From JALONH01 sp046329235 (lineage in GTDB: Bacteria > Bacteroidota > Bacteroidia > Cytophagales > Cytophagaceae), in NCBI GenBank assembly GCA_046329235.1, contig JAXLVA010000001.1, positions 1,364,001 to 1,428,000 on the forward strand: a DNA stretch of 64,000 nt. Direction: 5' to 3'. Of the stretch, positions 1 to 8,575 are shown piece after piece. Numbering within the stretch: position 1 is the first letter of the stretch; each line of letters opens with the position of its first letter. The notes beneath the pieces are model-generated. The model was not told the origin of the DNA. It did no database searches and worked only from the letters and a program-made list of their open reading frames with translations. A program made the translations under genes and the position numbers.

Positions 1-862
1 TTTCATGCTGCCAAGTAATCGACTCTTGTTGCGCTGTTTCTTTCAAATATTGAACCATGCGATAATCACATATTACTGAAGAATCTAATACTTTTATCGC
101 TGTACCTTTACCTAATTCTGTACATTTTTCATGTGCTCTTGCACCCGGAACATCGTAAGCAATGGTTGTATCTAAAGCTATCGCAAAATCAGGATTGATA
201 CTATGTGCTGCTACTGTAGCACCTCTTAAACCTACTTCTTCTTGCACGGTAAAAACGGCATAAAAATCATAAGGAATTTCTTCATCTTGTAACAGTCGCA
301 ACGTTTCAATTAAAACAAAAACAGATATTCTATTATCAAGAGATTTACAGTTGATACAATTCCCCATTTCAATCAAACTTCTCTCTCTTGTTATGGTATC
401 GCCTATACTTACTACTTTCTCTACTTCTTCTTTAGGCATACCCAAGTCAACAAAGAACTCTTCCATCTTTGCCGGCTTATTTCTTTCTTCAGGAGACATT
501 ACGTGAATAGGTTTTGTACCCATCACACCTATTACATCCTTTTTACCATGAACAATGACACGTTGTGCAGTTAATGTTTTAGGATCAAAACCGCCTAATG
601 GTTGAAAACGTAAAAAACCTTGATCATCTATATGTGTTACTATGAATCCTATTTCATCCATGTGAGCAGCAGCCATCACTTTTTTCTCATGATGATTTCT
701 AGTACCCTTTTTAAGAGCGAAGACGTTTCCGATATTATCCACCCAAACGTAAGACACTAACAACTGTACTTCATCCATTATCAAAGAACGAATCTTTTTC
801 TCATAACCTGGTACACCAGGTGTTTCACAAATCCTTTTTAGTAAATCAATATTCAACTCCAT
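1..862 (-). CDS. M42 family metallopeptidase (aminopeptidase), C-terminus cut by window edge
   Basis: The reading frame runs open from an ATG at 862 to the window edge, about 287 codons, so the C-terminal part is missing. It contains the M42/M18 metal-site signatures in order: AHMDEIG, the bridging aspartate in SLDNR, the catalytic glutamate pair in VQEEVGLRG and the aspartate in ALDTT. These point to a cytosolic, co-catalytic-metal aminopeptidase that trims peptides (family knowledge). It lies downstream of pyk on the same strand, but a strong terminator separates them, so it probably has its own promoter in the short gap. Family assignment is firm. The exact peptide preference (glutamyl, lysyl or deblocking) cannot be read from sequence. 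Confidence 0.9.
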   Translation of the reverse strand, partial: MELNIDLLKRICETPGVPGYEKKIRSLIMDEVQLLVSYVWVDNIGNVFALKKGTRNHHEKKVMAAAHMDEIGFIVTHIDDQGFLRFQPLGGFDPKTLTAQRVIVHGKKDVIGVMGTKPIHVMSPEERNKPAKMEEFFVDLGMPKEEVEKVVSIGDTITRERSLIEMGNCINCKSLDNRISVFVLIETLRLLQDEEIPYDFYAVFTVQEEVGLRGATVAAHSINPDFAIALDTTIAYDVPGARAHEKCTELGKGTAIKVLDSSVICDYRMVQYLKETAQQESITWQHE

Positions 863-888
863 AGATATGATTCTTTATTTTATTTGAA

Positions 889-920
889 ATAAAAAAACCC
901 TTTGAGTTTTCAAAGGGTTT
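889..920 (-). terminator. Rho-independent terminator after pyk
   Basis: A perfect 10-bp stem (AACCCTTTGA at 896-905 with TCAAAGGGTT at 910-919) has a 4-nt loop. On the minus strand it is followed by a run of T. It lies between the stop of pyk and the start of the M42 peptidase gene. Confidence 0.85.
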
Positions 921-938
921 ACATTAGTAAGTTATTGC

Positions 939-2351
939 TTATTCAACAACGCCAAGTTTTAAACTATTGGCAAGTTGCTTAGCTGCCATTGGCATAGAAG
1001 CGGTAGTAACATAAATATCACCTTTCTTCAATACACCAGTATCCACTAAATGTTTCTTTACTGCTTCGATAGAATCATCCGTAGTAGTGAATTTATCAAA
1101 GTAGAATGCATTCACACCCCATACTAAGTTTAACTGATTCATTAAACGTTGGTTCGGAGTAGCGATGTAAATATTTGCTTTAGGGCGATGAGATGCGATA
1201 CGGAATGCAGAGTAACCGGATTGTGATAAACCGATAATAGCTTTTGCATTTACCTGATCAGCTAACTGACAAGCAGTAGCGATTAAGCTATCACTTGTGT
1301 TATCTTCATCATCTAATGTAGGTTTGTTATAGATATCAGCAAGCTCTTCTACTTTTTTACAAATACGAGCCATAGACTGTACTGTAATGGCAGGATACTT
1401 ACCGGATGCTGTTTCAGCAGATAACATGACAGTATCAGCACCGTCGATGATTGCGTTCGCAACGTCACTAGCCTCTGCACGAGTTGGACGAGGATTACCA
1501 ATCATACTTTCCATCATTTGAGTAGCAACAATAACCGGCTTACCTAAATCGTTACATTTCTTAACGATCATTTTTTGAATCATTGGAACATCTTCCATTA
1601 ATAATTCAACACCCAAGTCACCACGAGCAACCATGATAGCATCAGACAACTTGATGATTTCATCAATCTCTTCTACTGCTTCAGGTTTTTCGATTTTAGC
1701 TACTACTTTAGAATCTTTACCAGCTTTCGCAATGATAGCTTTAATATCTCTTAAATCAGAAGCACGACGTACGAAAGACAATGCGATCCAGTCTACATCA
1801 TTTTGTAAACCGAACATTAAATCTTCTGTATCCTTATCTGTTAAAGAAGGTTCTGACACTTCTGTATTTGGAAGGTTAATTCCTTTACGTGATTTTAAGA
1901 TACCACCATATACAACTTCACAAGTAACTTCACCATTTCCAGTTTGAACAACTTTCAATTCTAAGTTACCATCATCAATAAGGATAGCGTCCCCAGGTTT
2001 AACATCTGATGTTAAGTTTTTATAAGAAGTAGAAATCTTATCTTTTGTACCTAACATTTTATCACGAGTAATAACAATCTTAGCACCAGGCACTAATTCT
2101 ACACCGTTGTTTTCAACTTCATCGGTACGAATTTTAGGACCTTGTAAATCTTGTAAAATGGCAATATTAACGTTATGTTCTTTACGTAATTCACGGATAG
2201 CGTTAATCACACTTTGATGTACTTCATGACTTCCATGAGAAAAATTCAATCTGAAAATATTCACACCGGATTGTACCAATTCCCATAGTTTCTCCTTCGT
2301 ATTACATGCAGGTCCAACGGTGGCAATGATCTTAGTTTTCTTGTTTACCAT
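939..2351 (-). CDS. pyk: Pyruvate kinase
   Basis: A 470-residue cytosolic enzyme converting phosphoenolpyruvate and ADP to pyruvate and ATP, the last step of glycolysis. Visible signatures: N-terminal IIATVGPAC, the RLNFSHG substrate-loop motif, the active-site segment VAKIEKPEAVEEIDEI, MVARGDLGVE, and the C-terminal alpha/beta domain typical of the family. The length matches short bacterial enzymes without the extra phosphotransfer domain. The gene starts 7 bp after the stop of the IPExxxVDY gene and ends in a terminator, so these two form a transcription unit. The arrangement of pyk, IPExxxVDY and the fatty-acid genes is familiar from Bacteroidota. Confidence 0.97.
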   Translation of the reverse strand: MVNKKTKIIATVGPACNTKEKLWELVQSGVNIFRLNFSHGSHEVHQSVINAIRELRKEHNVNIAILQDLQGPKIRTDEVENNGVELVPGAKIVITRDKMLGTKDKISTSYKNLTSDVKPGDAILIDDGNLELKVVQTGNGEVTCEVVYGGILKSRKGINLPNTEVSEPSLTDKDTEDLMFGLQNDVDWIALSFVRRASDLRDIKAIIAKAGKDSKVVAKIEKPEAVEEIDEIIKLSDAIMVARGDLGVELLMEDVPMIQKMIVKKCNDLGKPVIVATQMMESMIGNPRPTRAEASDVANAIIDGADTVMLSAETASGKYPAITVQSMARICKKVEELADIYNKPTLDDEDNTSDSLIATACQLADQVNAKAIIGLSQSGYSAFRIASHRPKANIYIATPNQRLMNQLNLVWGVNAFYFDKFTTTDDSIEAVKKHLVDTGVLKKGDIYVTTASMPMAAKQLANSLKLGVVE

Positions 2352-2358
2352 TTTAGTA

Positions 2359-2790
2359 TTAATTAAATATAAGATTGTCTTTTGATTTGAGATCGGATAC
2401 TTGAATAACTTTTGAATACTGAATAACAGGGCATGCTGTTAACTTTTCTTGTATTTCCGAGAGGTCAAATATATCTCCTTCGCCGCAAATATGCACTAAG
2501 TAATCGTATTCTTTATACTCAGGCACCAAAAACGGCTTGGCAATATTAGTAAATTCATGTGATTTATTTCTAATCAAACGTAATTGTGAATAAGCTGTCT
2601 CATGTAGATAACAACTGTGATACATTCCCCCATCACGTTGAAATTCTAATTGGATGTCGCTGATTTTGGACAAATTAACTTCCAAAATCTTATTTATCCA
2701 CCAGGCAAGTTTATACTCTTTAGCGGATGAAATTATCCCTAATAATTGGTAATCATAATCAAAATCGACAACTATTCGGGTGGATTTCAT
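2359..2790 (-). CDS. IPExxxVDY family protein
   Basis: A 143-residue protein of unknown function. It carries VPEYKEYDY near residues 98-106, matching the family-naming IPExxxVDY motif, preceded by an N-terminal segment rich in aromatic and acidic residues (VVDFDYDYQL, YKLAWWINK). The family is essentially restricted to Bacteroidota. No signal peptide or membrane segment is visible, so it is probably cytosolic. It is cotranscribed with pyk (7-bp gap) and divergent from acpP, which suggests a housekeeping context. No biochemical role is known to me. Confidence 0.8.
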   Translation of the reverse strand: MKSTRIVVDFDYDYQLLGIISSAKEYKLAWWINKILEVNLSKISDIQLEFQRDGGMYHSCYLHETAYSQLRLIRNKSHEFTNIAKPFLVPEYKEYDYLVHICGEGDIFDLSEIQEKLTACPVIQYSKVIQVSDLKSKDNLIFN

Positions 2791-2925
2791 ACACTTACGT
2801 TAATCCGAAGTCTTTTTTAGCGAAACTTACACTCTATTTCCATAAGTTTCGACACAATTTTATGTAAAATACTCCTAAAACACACTTTTTATCCATTTTT
2901 ATTATGGTTGGGGAAAAAGAATAAA

Positions 2926-2933
2926 TAGATTTG
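2926..2933 (+). promoter_or_regulatory. Possible -7 box of acpP-fabF-rnc promoter
   Basis: TAGATTTG fits the Bacteroidota -7 consensus TAnnTTTG and lies about 60 bp upstream of the acpP start. No good TTTG -33 element sits at the ideal distance, so this is a moderate call. Confidence 0.4.
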
Positions 2934-2995
2934 TTTGACATTAAAAATGAAAATTCATTTCTTTGTCGCCGAGTTTTACTAAACAACGTAAAAAA

Positions 2996-3232
2996 ATGTC
3001 AGAAATCGCACAAAAAGTAAAAAGCATCATTGTAGAGAAATTAGGTGTTGAAGAATCAGAAGTAACTGCTGAAGCAAGTTTCACCAACGACCTTGGTGCA
3101 GATTCTTTGGATACTGTTGAGTTAATCATGGAATTCGAAAAAGAATTCAACATTTCTATCCCTGATGAGCAAGCAGAAAACATCACAACTGTTGGTCAAG
3201 CTATCTCTTATTTAGAGCAACACGTTAAGTAA
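2996..3232 (+). CDS. acpP: Acyl carrier protein
   Basis: A 78-residue acidic protein that carries growing acyl chains in type II fatty acid synthesis. The DSLDTVEL motif holds the serine that receives 4'-phosphopantetheine. The frame is open further upstream (from 2963), but the ATG at 2996 gives MSEIAQKVKSIIVEKLG, the canonical ACP N-terminus, so I chose that start. fabF follows after 44 bp, and both are expected to be cotranscribed. Confidence 0.96.
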   Translation: MSEIAQKVKSIIVEKLGVEESEVTAEASFTNDLGADSLDTVELIMEFEKEFNISIPDEQAENITTVGQAISYLEQHVK

Positions 3233-3276
3233 TTTTCACATTCCTAAGATTTTAAGTTTCCGGTAAAATTCATTGT

Positions 3277-4524
3277 ATGAATTTAAGAAGAGTAGTAGTA
3301 ACAGGTTTAGGGGCCTTAACTCCCATTGGTAACAATGTTCCATCTTACTGGGATTCCCTAGTAAAAGGTGTTAGTGGTGCAGCTACCATTACGAAGTTCA
3401 ATCCGGAAAAGCACAAGACAAAATTCGCTTGTGAAGTCAAAGGTTTCAATGTAGAAGATTTCATTGAGCGAAAAGAGTCTCGCAAAATGGACCCTTTTAC
3501 TCAATACGCGGTTGTTGTGTCTGAAGAAGCTATCAAAGACGCAGGCATTACCAGCGAATTAAACCCGGACCGTATCGGCGTTATCTGGGGAGCCGGCATT
3601 GGTGGACTTAAGACGTTTGAGGAAGAAGTAGGCAGTTTTGCCAAAGGAGAAGGAACACCTCGTTTCAACCCCTTCTTTATTCCTAAAATGATCATCGACA
3701 TCAGTGCCGGTTATATTTCTATCCGAAATGGCTTTAGAGGGCCTAACTTTTCTACTGTATCAGCTTGTGCCTCTTCTTCTAACGCTATCATTGACGCTTT
3801 CAACTATATCCGATTAAACAAAGCAGAAATCATCATATGTGGTGGTTCTGAAGCTGCTGTTGTAGAATCCGGTATTGGTGGATTTAATGCTTGTAAAGCA
3901 TTATCTGAACGCAACGATAGCCCGGCTACTGCTTCTCGTCCATTTGACAAAAACCGTGATGGTTTTGTAATGGGTGAAGGTGCAGGTGCTTTAGTTTTAG
4001 AAGAGTACGAACACGCTAAGGCTCGTGGTGCGAAAATATACTGCGAAGTTATTGGTGGTGGTTTATCTGCTGATGCCTATCACTTAACAGCCCCACATCC
4101 GGAAGGCTTAGGTGCTAAGAACGTATTATTAAATGCCATCAGTGATGCTGAGATTAAGCCAACTGATGTAGATTACATTAACGTTCATGGCACATCCACT
4201 CCGTTAGGAGACATTGCTGAAGTAAAAGCTATTCAAGAAGTTTTTGGCGATCACGCCTTTAATTTGAATATAAGTTCTACCAAATCTATGACCGGTCACT
4301 TACTAGGTGCAGCCGGTGCTATTGAAGCTATCGCTTCAGTGTTAGCAATCAAAAATCAATTAGTTCCTCCTACTATCAATCATGAGACTCCGGATGAACA
4401 ATTTGATACTAGATTAAATCTAACATTGAACAAAGCTCAATCTAGAAAAATCGATGTTGCTATTAGTAACACATTCGGTTTTGGTGGACACAATGCTTCC
4501 ATTGTTTTCCGAAAAATAGACTAA
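3277..4524 (+). CDS. fabF: Beta-ketoacyl-ACP synthase II
   Basis: A 415-residue condensing enzyme that extends acyl-ACP with malonyl-ACP. The catalytic triad is visible: Cys164 in VSACASSS, His304 in NVHGTSTPLGD and His341 in MTGHLLGAAGA. The C-terminal NTFGFGGHNAS motif is also present. Length and motifs are normal for FabF. It lies between acpP and rnc, a common gene order, and the rnc start follows its stop by only 3 bases. Confidence 0.97.
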   Translation: MNLRRVVVTGLGALTPIGNNVPSYWDSLVKGVSGAATITKFNPEKHKTKFACEVKGFNVEDFIERKESRKMDPFTQYAVVVSEEAIKDAGITSELNPDRIGVIWGAGIGGLKTFEEEVGSFAKGEGTPRFNPFFIPKMIIDISAGYISIRNGFRGPNFSTVSACASSSNAIIDAFNYIRLNKAEIIICGGSEAAVVESGIGGFNACKALSERNDSPATASRPFDKNRDGFVMGEGAGALVLEEYEHAKARGAKIYCEVIGGGLSADAYHLTAPHPEGLGAKNVLLNAISDAEIKPTDVDYINVHGTSTPLGDIAEVKAIQEVFGDHAFNLNISSTKSMTGHLLGAAGAIEAIASVLAIKNQLVPPTINHETPDEQFDTRLNLTLNKAQSRKIDVAISNTFGFGGHNASIVFRKID

Positions 4525-4527
4525 TAC

Positions 4528-5274
4528 TTGTCCTTTGTAAAAAACTCATTTGCTGCCTTCCGAAATTCCCTTCGCGTGGGAGATGATAAGGTATTTGCTA
4601 AAAAGTTGTATTACATTACGGGTGTCCAGCCTGTCAATCTTCCCATATACCAATTAGCGGTAAAGCACTCCTCTGTTGCAGATGAATCGGCAGCCTATGG
4701 AATAAAAGAATCCTATGAACGCTTAGAGTTTTTAGGAGACTCTGTTCTTGGGGTTGTAGTAGCTGAATACCTTTTTAAAAAATACCCATTCAAAGACGAA
4801 GGTTTCCTAACTGAAATTCGTTCACGAATGGTGAATAGAGAAATACTTAATCAAGTAGGTCGAGATTTAGGTTTATTAGATTTAGTACAATACTCCGGTC
4901 GGGTAGGAAACCAAAGCCACAAGTCACTCTTAGGGGACGTGGTTGAAGCTATTACCGGTGCTATATATTTAGACAGAGGCTTTGATGCCGCTAAGAAATT
5001 TGTATTACATAAAATCATTGTTAACTCCATCAATGTTGACGCACTGATTCAAAATAATAAAAATTTCAAAAGTGTACTTTTAGAATACTGCCAGAAAGAA
5101 AACAAAAAACTAGAATTCATATTAGTGACGGAAGCAGGCCACCGTCATCAAAAAGTTTTCACCTCTAAAGTAACAATAGATGGTGTAGATTTTGGAGAAG
5201 GAATAGGCTTTAGCAAAAAGAAATCCGAACAAGCTGCAGCAGAAGTAGCTTGCACATCTTTAGAATTATTGTAA
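4528..5274 (+). CDS. rnc: Ribonuclease III
   Basis: A 248-residue double-strand-specific endoribonuclease used in rRNA and mRNA processing. ERLEFLGDSVLG is the RNase III signature with the metal-binding acidic residues. A second acidic site lies in GDVVEAITGAIYLDRG. The C-terminal region, ending near KKKSEQAAAEVAC, is a double-stranded-RNA-binding domain. There is no ATG upstream of the catalytic domain in this frame, so the TTG at 4528, three bases after the fabF stop, is the likely start. Translational coupling to fabF is plausible. Confidence 0.95.
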   Translation: MSFVKNSFAAFRNSLRVGDDKVFAKKLYYITGVQPVNLPIYQLAVKHSSVADESAAYGIKESYERLEFLGDSVLGVVVAEYLFKKYPFKDEGFLTEIRSRMVNREILNQVGRDLGLLDLVQYSGRVGNQSHKSLLGDVVEAITGAIYLDRGFDAAKKFVLHKIIVNSINVDALIQNNKNFKSVLLEYCQKENKKLEFILVTEAGHRHQKVFTSKVTIDGVDFGEGIGFSKKKSEQAAAEVACTSLELL

Positions 5275-5299
5275 CTTTATTGTAGCTGAAATAAAAAAT

Positions 5300-6379
5300 A
5301 TGCTACGTTTTATTCTACTTTTCTTTACTATTTTTTATTCATCCTTAGGTTTAGCTCAATCTAAAGACACATTGTTTCGTCTTTCTAAAAAACCTAAACC
5401 ACCTGTAGATTCAAATTTCATTCATAGTTATAGAGAATATTTAACAATAGGCATCTTCACAGCTTCGCCTATTAACACGATGTATTTTTCTCCTAGACGT
5501 GGTGACTCACTGGACAAATACACCACTACCCTTACCGCAAATATTTCCAATTCCATAGGTTTTACAGCAGCCTTCAGAAGTATTTACGTAGCCGTAGGTT
5601 TCAGGACTCCACTTGACCCTGAATCTAAAGAATCAAAAGGAAATACGATATCTAACAGTTTGGGAATCCGATTTAACAATCCTAAGTTTTTAATATCTGC
5701 AGATTACAGAAAAATTAAAGGTTACTTCAACGAATTAGAATACCACAAAACGCCTGACGACAAAACCATTTATGCAATTAATGGAGGCTTAGAACAAAAG
5801 TTATATTCTATAAGAGGTATTTATAATTTCAACTGGAAAAAATATAGTTTATTAGCCCCTTTGAATTATACCCAAAGACAAATTAAATCTAAAGTAGGTT
5901 TATTATTTAATGCAGGTATTTTTAGAAATAGTATTCAATCGGATACTACACTTTCTCAAAGCTCCTCTCATGCTCAATACATCACTTTTGAGAATGCTTA
6001 TAAACTCAATTACACATCCATAAAACTAGGACCGGGAGCGGGATTCAACATTGTAGCTATCAAACGTTTTTATTTGTCATTTATGATGTTTTTATCCATC
6101 GACAATGTTTTTTATTCCATTTATTCCAATGACAATTTATTAGAAAAGAAATACACCATGTCCATGTATTTTGATGGCAGAGCCTCTTTAGGATATCAGT
6201 CGAAGAGATTTTATTTAGCATTCAAATACATTGGAGACCGAATTGTTTTCTTCACCAATGATATGAAATATGAAAACAGTCTTGGAATCGTAACTTTAGA
6301 TTTTGGCTACCGATTTAATGCTCCAGGTTTTATAAAAAAAGGATACGACGCAACACTAACTCGATATCTCGGAATGTGA
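5300..6379 (+). CDS. DUF4421-like probable outer-membrane protein
   Basis: A 359-residue protein with a clear signal peptide (MLRFILLFFTIFYSSLGLAQ). It is followed by many alternating hydrophobic/polar segments, expected of a beta-barrel. The YNFNWKKYSLLAP region followed by Gln/Arg-rich residues resembles the DUF4421 family of Bacteroidota, but I recognise this by eye only. It starts 25 bp after rnc and may be read from the same transcript. Its 3' end overlaps the convergent zinc-ribbon gene by 24 bp. Function unknown. Confidence 0.65.
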   Translation: MLRFILLFFTIFYSSLGLAQSKDTLFRLSKKPKPPVDSNFIHSYREYLTIGIFTASPINTMYFSPRRGDSLDKYTTTLTANISNSIGFTAAFRSIYVAVGFRTPLDPESKESKGNTISNSLGIRFNNPKFLISADYRKIKGYFNELEYHKTPDDKTIYAINGGLEQKLYSIRGIYNFNWKKYSLLAPLNYTQRQIKSKVGLLFNAGIFRNSIQSDTTLSQSSSHAQYITFENAYKLNYTSIKLGPGAGFNIVAIKRFYLSFMMFLSIDNVFYSIYSNDNLLEKKYTMSMYFDGRASLGYQSKRFYLAFKYIGDRIVFFTNDMKYENSLGIVTLDFGYRFNAPGFIKKGYDATLTRYLGM

Positions 6380-6568
6380 TTCACCCAAATCACCACAGCA
6401 AGGACCTTCATGAACTTTTTTAACCCAATCCTCGTCTGAAATAGTAGAGGATTCCGGCTTGGTGATTACCAAACACCAATCACAGGTTTCACCTTGATCG
6501 GTAAAACCTCTTCCCTCACATTTCGGACATAAATACCCACAAGTTGCCATATAATTGGATTGACTCAT
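6356..6568 (-). CDS. Small zinc-ribbon-like protein
   Basis: A 70-residue protein with a CPKC...CDWC pair, the classic four-cysteine zinc ribbon spacing, with GRGFTDQGETC between them as in DnaJ-type CxxCxGxG zinc modules. A further CC pair lies near the C-terminus. Its 3' end overlaps the convergent DUF4421-like gene by 24 bp. It could bind nucleic acid or act as a rubredoxin-like module; the sequence does not decide. The cysteine pattern makes a chance frame unlikely. Confidence 0.6.
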   Translation of the reverse strand: MSQSNYMATCGYLCPKCEGRGFTDQGETCDWCLVITKPESSTISDEDWVKKVHEGPCCGDLGESHSEISS

Positions 6569-6614
6569 TGAATATACGTATCTTCAAACTCTTAATCAAA
6601 TAATCGTTGCCCAC

Positions 6615-7853
6615 ATGAATAGCCAACAAATACTTTATATCATCATAGGTATTATTTCTTTTGATTTTTTACTGGAACGCATCTTAGATAAACTTAATAT
6701 TCAACACTTATCCAGCCCACTACCTTCCAATGTAAGTGATATATATGATGTAAATGAATATCAAAAATCACAATCCTACATTAAAGCCAATGATTCTTTT
6801 GGTCAATATCAAAACGTGTTCAATTACATCCTTCAAGTGGCTGTTTTAGCATTGGGCTGGCTTGGTGGACTATACGATTACTGCTTAGAAATATGGAATC
6901 ATCCAATAGGAGCCACCCTCCTTTTCTTCGGTCTGATTTTCATCGTATCTGATATATTAAGTACGCCATTTAGTTATTATAAAACATTCGTGATTGAAGA
7001 AAAGTATGGATTTAATAAAACGACTAAGAAATTATTCTGGATGGATAAAATTAAAGGATACCTTCTAGGCATCATCATTGGCGGCATCATTCTATACATT
7101 TTACTTTATCTAATCAACACCATAGGCAGTGACTTTTGGTGGATTTTCTGGGCGATCATTAGCGTTATTATCATTTTCGTTAATATGTTTTATACCAGTT
7201 TATTATTACCATTGTTCAACAAATTAACTCCGCTAGAAGATGGTGAACTAAAGTCTGCTATTCAAGCTTACTGCAAAGCCCAAGACTTTCCGGTGAACAA
7301 TATCTATGTGATGGACGGTTCTAAGAGAAGTAATAAAGCGAATGCTTTCTTCTCCGGTTTTGGAAGTAACAAGAAAATAGTATTGTTTGATACACTAGTA
7401 CAACAACACACCATTGAAGAAATAGTAGCGGTGTTGGCTCATGAAGCCGGGCACTTTAAAAAGAAACACATCCCACAAATGATGGTATTATCTGTTTTAC
7501 AAATGGGCTTCTATTTGTATTTACTTAGTCAATTCGTGTTCTCTACAACAATCACGGAAGCCATGGGAAGTCAAGCTGAACTTAGTATAGCATTGAACTT
7601 AATTGGATTTGGTTTATTAATCTCCCCGATATCTACGATTACAGGAGTATTGATAAATATGTTCTCTAGAAAAAATGAATATGAAGCAGACAACTTTGCT
7701 GTAACTACTTATCCGGGTGATCATTTAGTTAATGCATTAAAGAAGCTATCGCAAAAAAACTTAAGCAACCTAACTCCGCATCCGGCCTATGTTTTTGTTC
7801 ACTACTCTCACCCACCGGTGACTAACAGAATAAAAGCGATGAAGGGAGAATAG
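6615..7853 (+). CDS. M48 family metallopeptidase (Ste24/CAAX protease type)
   Basis: A 412-residue integral membrane zinc protease. The catalytic motif HEAGH lies near residue 276 in VLAHEAGHFKKKH, and the third zinc ligand is the glutamate in RKNEYEADNFA. Several hydrophobic membrane segments precede and surround the catalytic domain, as in Ste24 (family knowledge). Bacterial homologues are linked to membrane-protein quality control, since bacteria lack prenylated CAAX proteins. It is divergent from the zinc-ribbon gene. Its stop codon lies inside a 7-bp tandem repeat. Confidence 0.93.
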   Translation: MNSQQILYIIIGIISFDFLLERILDKLNIQHLSSPLPSNVSDIYDVNEYQKSQSYIKANDSFGQYQNVFNYILQVAVLALGWLGGLYDYCLEIWNHPIGATLLFFGLIFIVSDILSTPFSYYKTFVIEEKYGFNKTTKKLFWMDKIKGYLLGIIIGGIILYILLYLINTIGSDFWWIFWAIISVIIIFVNMFYTSLLLPLFNKLTPLEDGELKSAIQAYCKAQDFPVNNIYVMDGSKRSNKANAFFSGFGSNKKIVLFDTLVQQHTIEEIVAVLAHEAGHFKKKHIPQMMVLSVLQMGFYLYLLSQFVFSTTITEAMGSQAELSIALNLIGFGLLISPISTITGVLINMFSRKNEYEADNFAVTTYPGDHLVNALKKLSQKNLSNLTPHPAYVFVHYSHPPVTNRIKAMKGE

Positions 7854-7883
7854 TATTTAGTATTTAGTATTTAGTATTTAGTA
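7851..7883. repeat. Heptanucleotide tandem repeat TAGTATT x4.7
   Basis: Four perfect copies of TAGTATT and a partial fifth run from 7851 to 7883. The first three bases are the TAG stop codon of the M48 peptidase gene. Changes in copy number would leave the protein unchanged. Confidence 0.95.
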
Positions 7884-7888
7884 CAAAT

Positions 7889-7922
7889 AAAAAAAGAGAG
7901 TCAAATGACTCTCTTTTTTTTA
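7889..7922. terminator. Bidirectional Rho-independent terminator
   Basis: The stem AAAAAGAGAGTCA pairs with TGACTCTCTTTTT, flanked by A-runs on one side and T-runs on the other. It lies between the convergent M48 peptidase gene and the secreted-protein gene and can serve both. Confidence 0.9.
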
Positions 7923-7955
7923 TTTTATATTCTGATGGTGCAACTTATAATTCTT

Positions 7956-8441
7956 TTATTGTCTTAACTCTAGAGGAATATCATTCAATCTTCCTTGAGT
8001 AACTCTGATTTGTTTTTGAGTTCCATTAGCCATTGGAACTGCGATAGACAATTCAAATGTTCCGGAAACCACTTTATTTACTTCATCAATTTTATCAATA
8101 ACAACAAAACCTTGAACAGGCTTACCTACTAAGCTAGTAGAAGGATCTTCATAACGAATATAATGTTGTCTGCCGGGAATACTTACATCAATTTTACTAT
8201 TTGCAACCGGATTCAAGAAAGTGAATTTCACGAATCGATCATTAGAAAATGATAATTGAATTTCTCCGCCTGTAATTTTTCTCAAATTAGCTTGCATATT
8301 CTCGATGATAAATGGTTTATCATTAATTACACAAACAAATGAGCCTTTCTTCGCCATAGGAATTGGCGAATTATTAGTAAACGAAGAACCCAATAAAACT
8401 GCAACTGCAATAGATAAGACCGGGAAGAAGCGTTTAAGCAT
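7956..8441 (-). CDS. Secreted hypothetical protein (DUF6252-like)
   Basis: A 161-residue protein with a signal peptide (LSIAVAVLLGSSFTN). The rest looks beta-rich, with repeated short strands and a C-terminal pattern VVSGTFELSI...TQGRLNDIPL. This pattern resembles the DUF6252-type calycin-like secreted proteins of Bacteroidota, by recollection only. No cysteine lipobox is visible, so it is likely periplasmic or secreted. It stands alone, with a terminator at its 3' end. Function unknown. Confidence 0.7.
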   Translation of the reverse strand: MLKRFFPVLSIAVAVLLGSSFTNNSPIPMAKKGSFVCVINDKPFIIENMQANLRKITGGEIQLSFSNDRFVKFTFLNPVANSKIDVSIPGRQHYIRYEDPSTSLVGKPVQGFVVIDKIDEVNKVVSGTFELSIAVPMANGTQKQIRVTQGRLNDIPLELRQ

Positions 8442-8575
8442 GTATATTCTATTTTAACCTTACACAAATATAACGAATTGCAGTTATTTTTGTACAATAT
8501 TAATCTAAAATATTTTCAACTATTTTTATAATTCTATAAATGAGATAATTACACATGCTTATTTATAGTAAAAAT

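Noticed and set aside
2941..3186. 81-codon minus-strand frame over acpP
   Set aside because: Shadow of the acpP coding sequence; no domain.
4528..5274. rnc considered as 5'-truncated because no ATG is present
   Set aside because: A TTG start three bases after fabF gives a full-length RNase III with a normal N-terminus.
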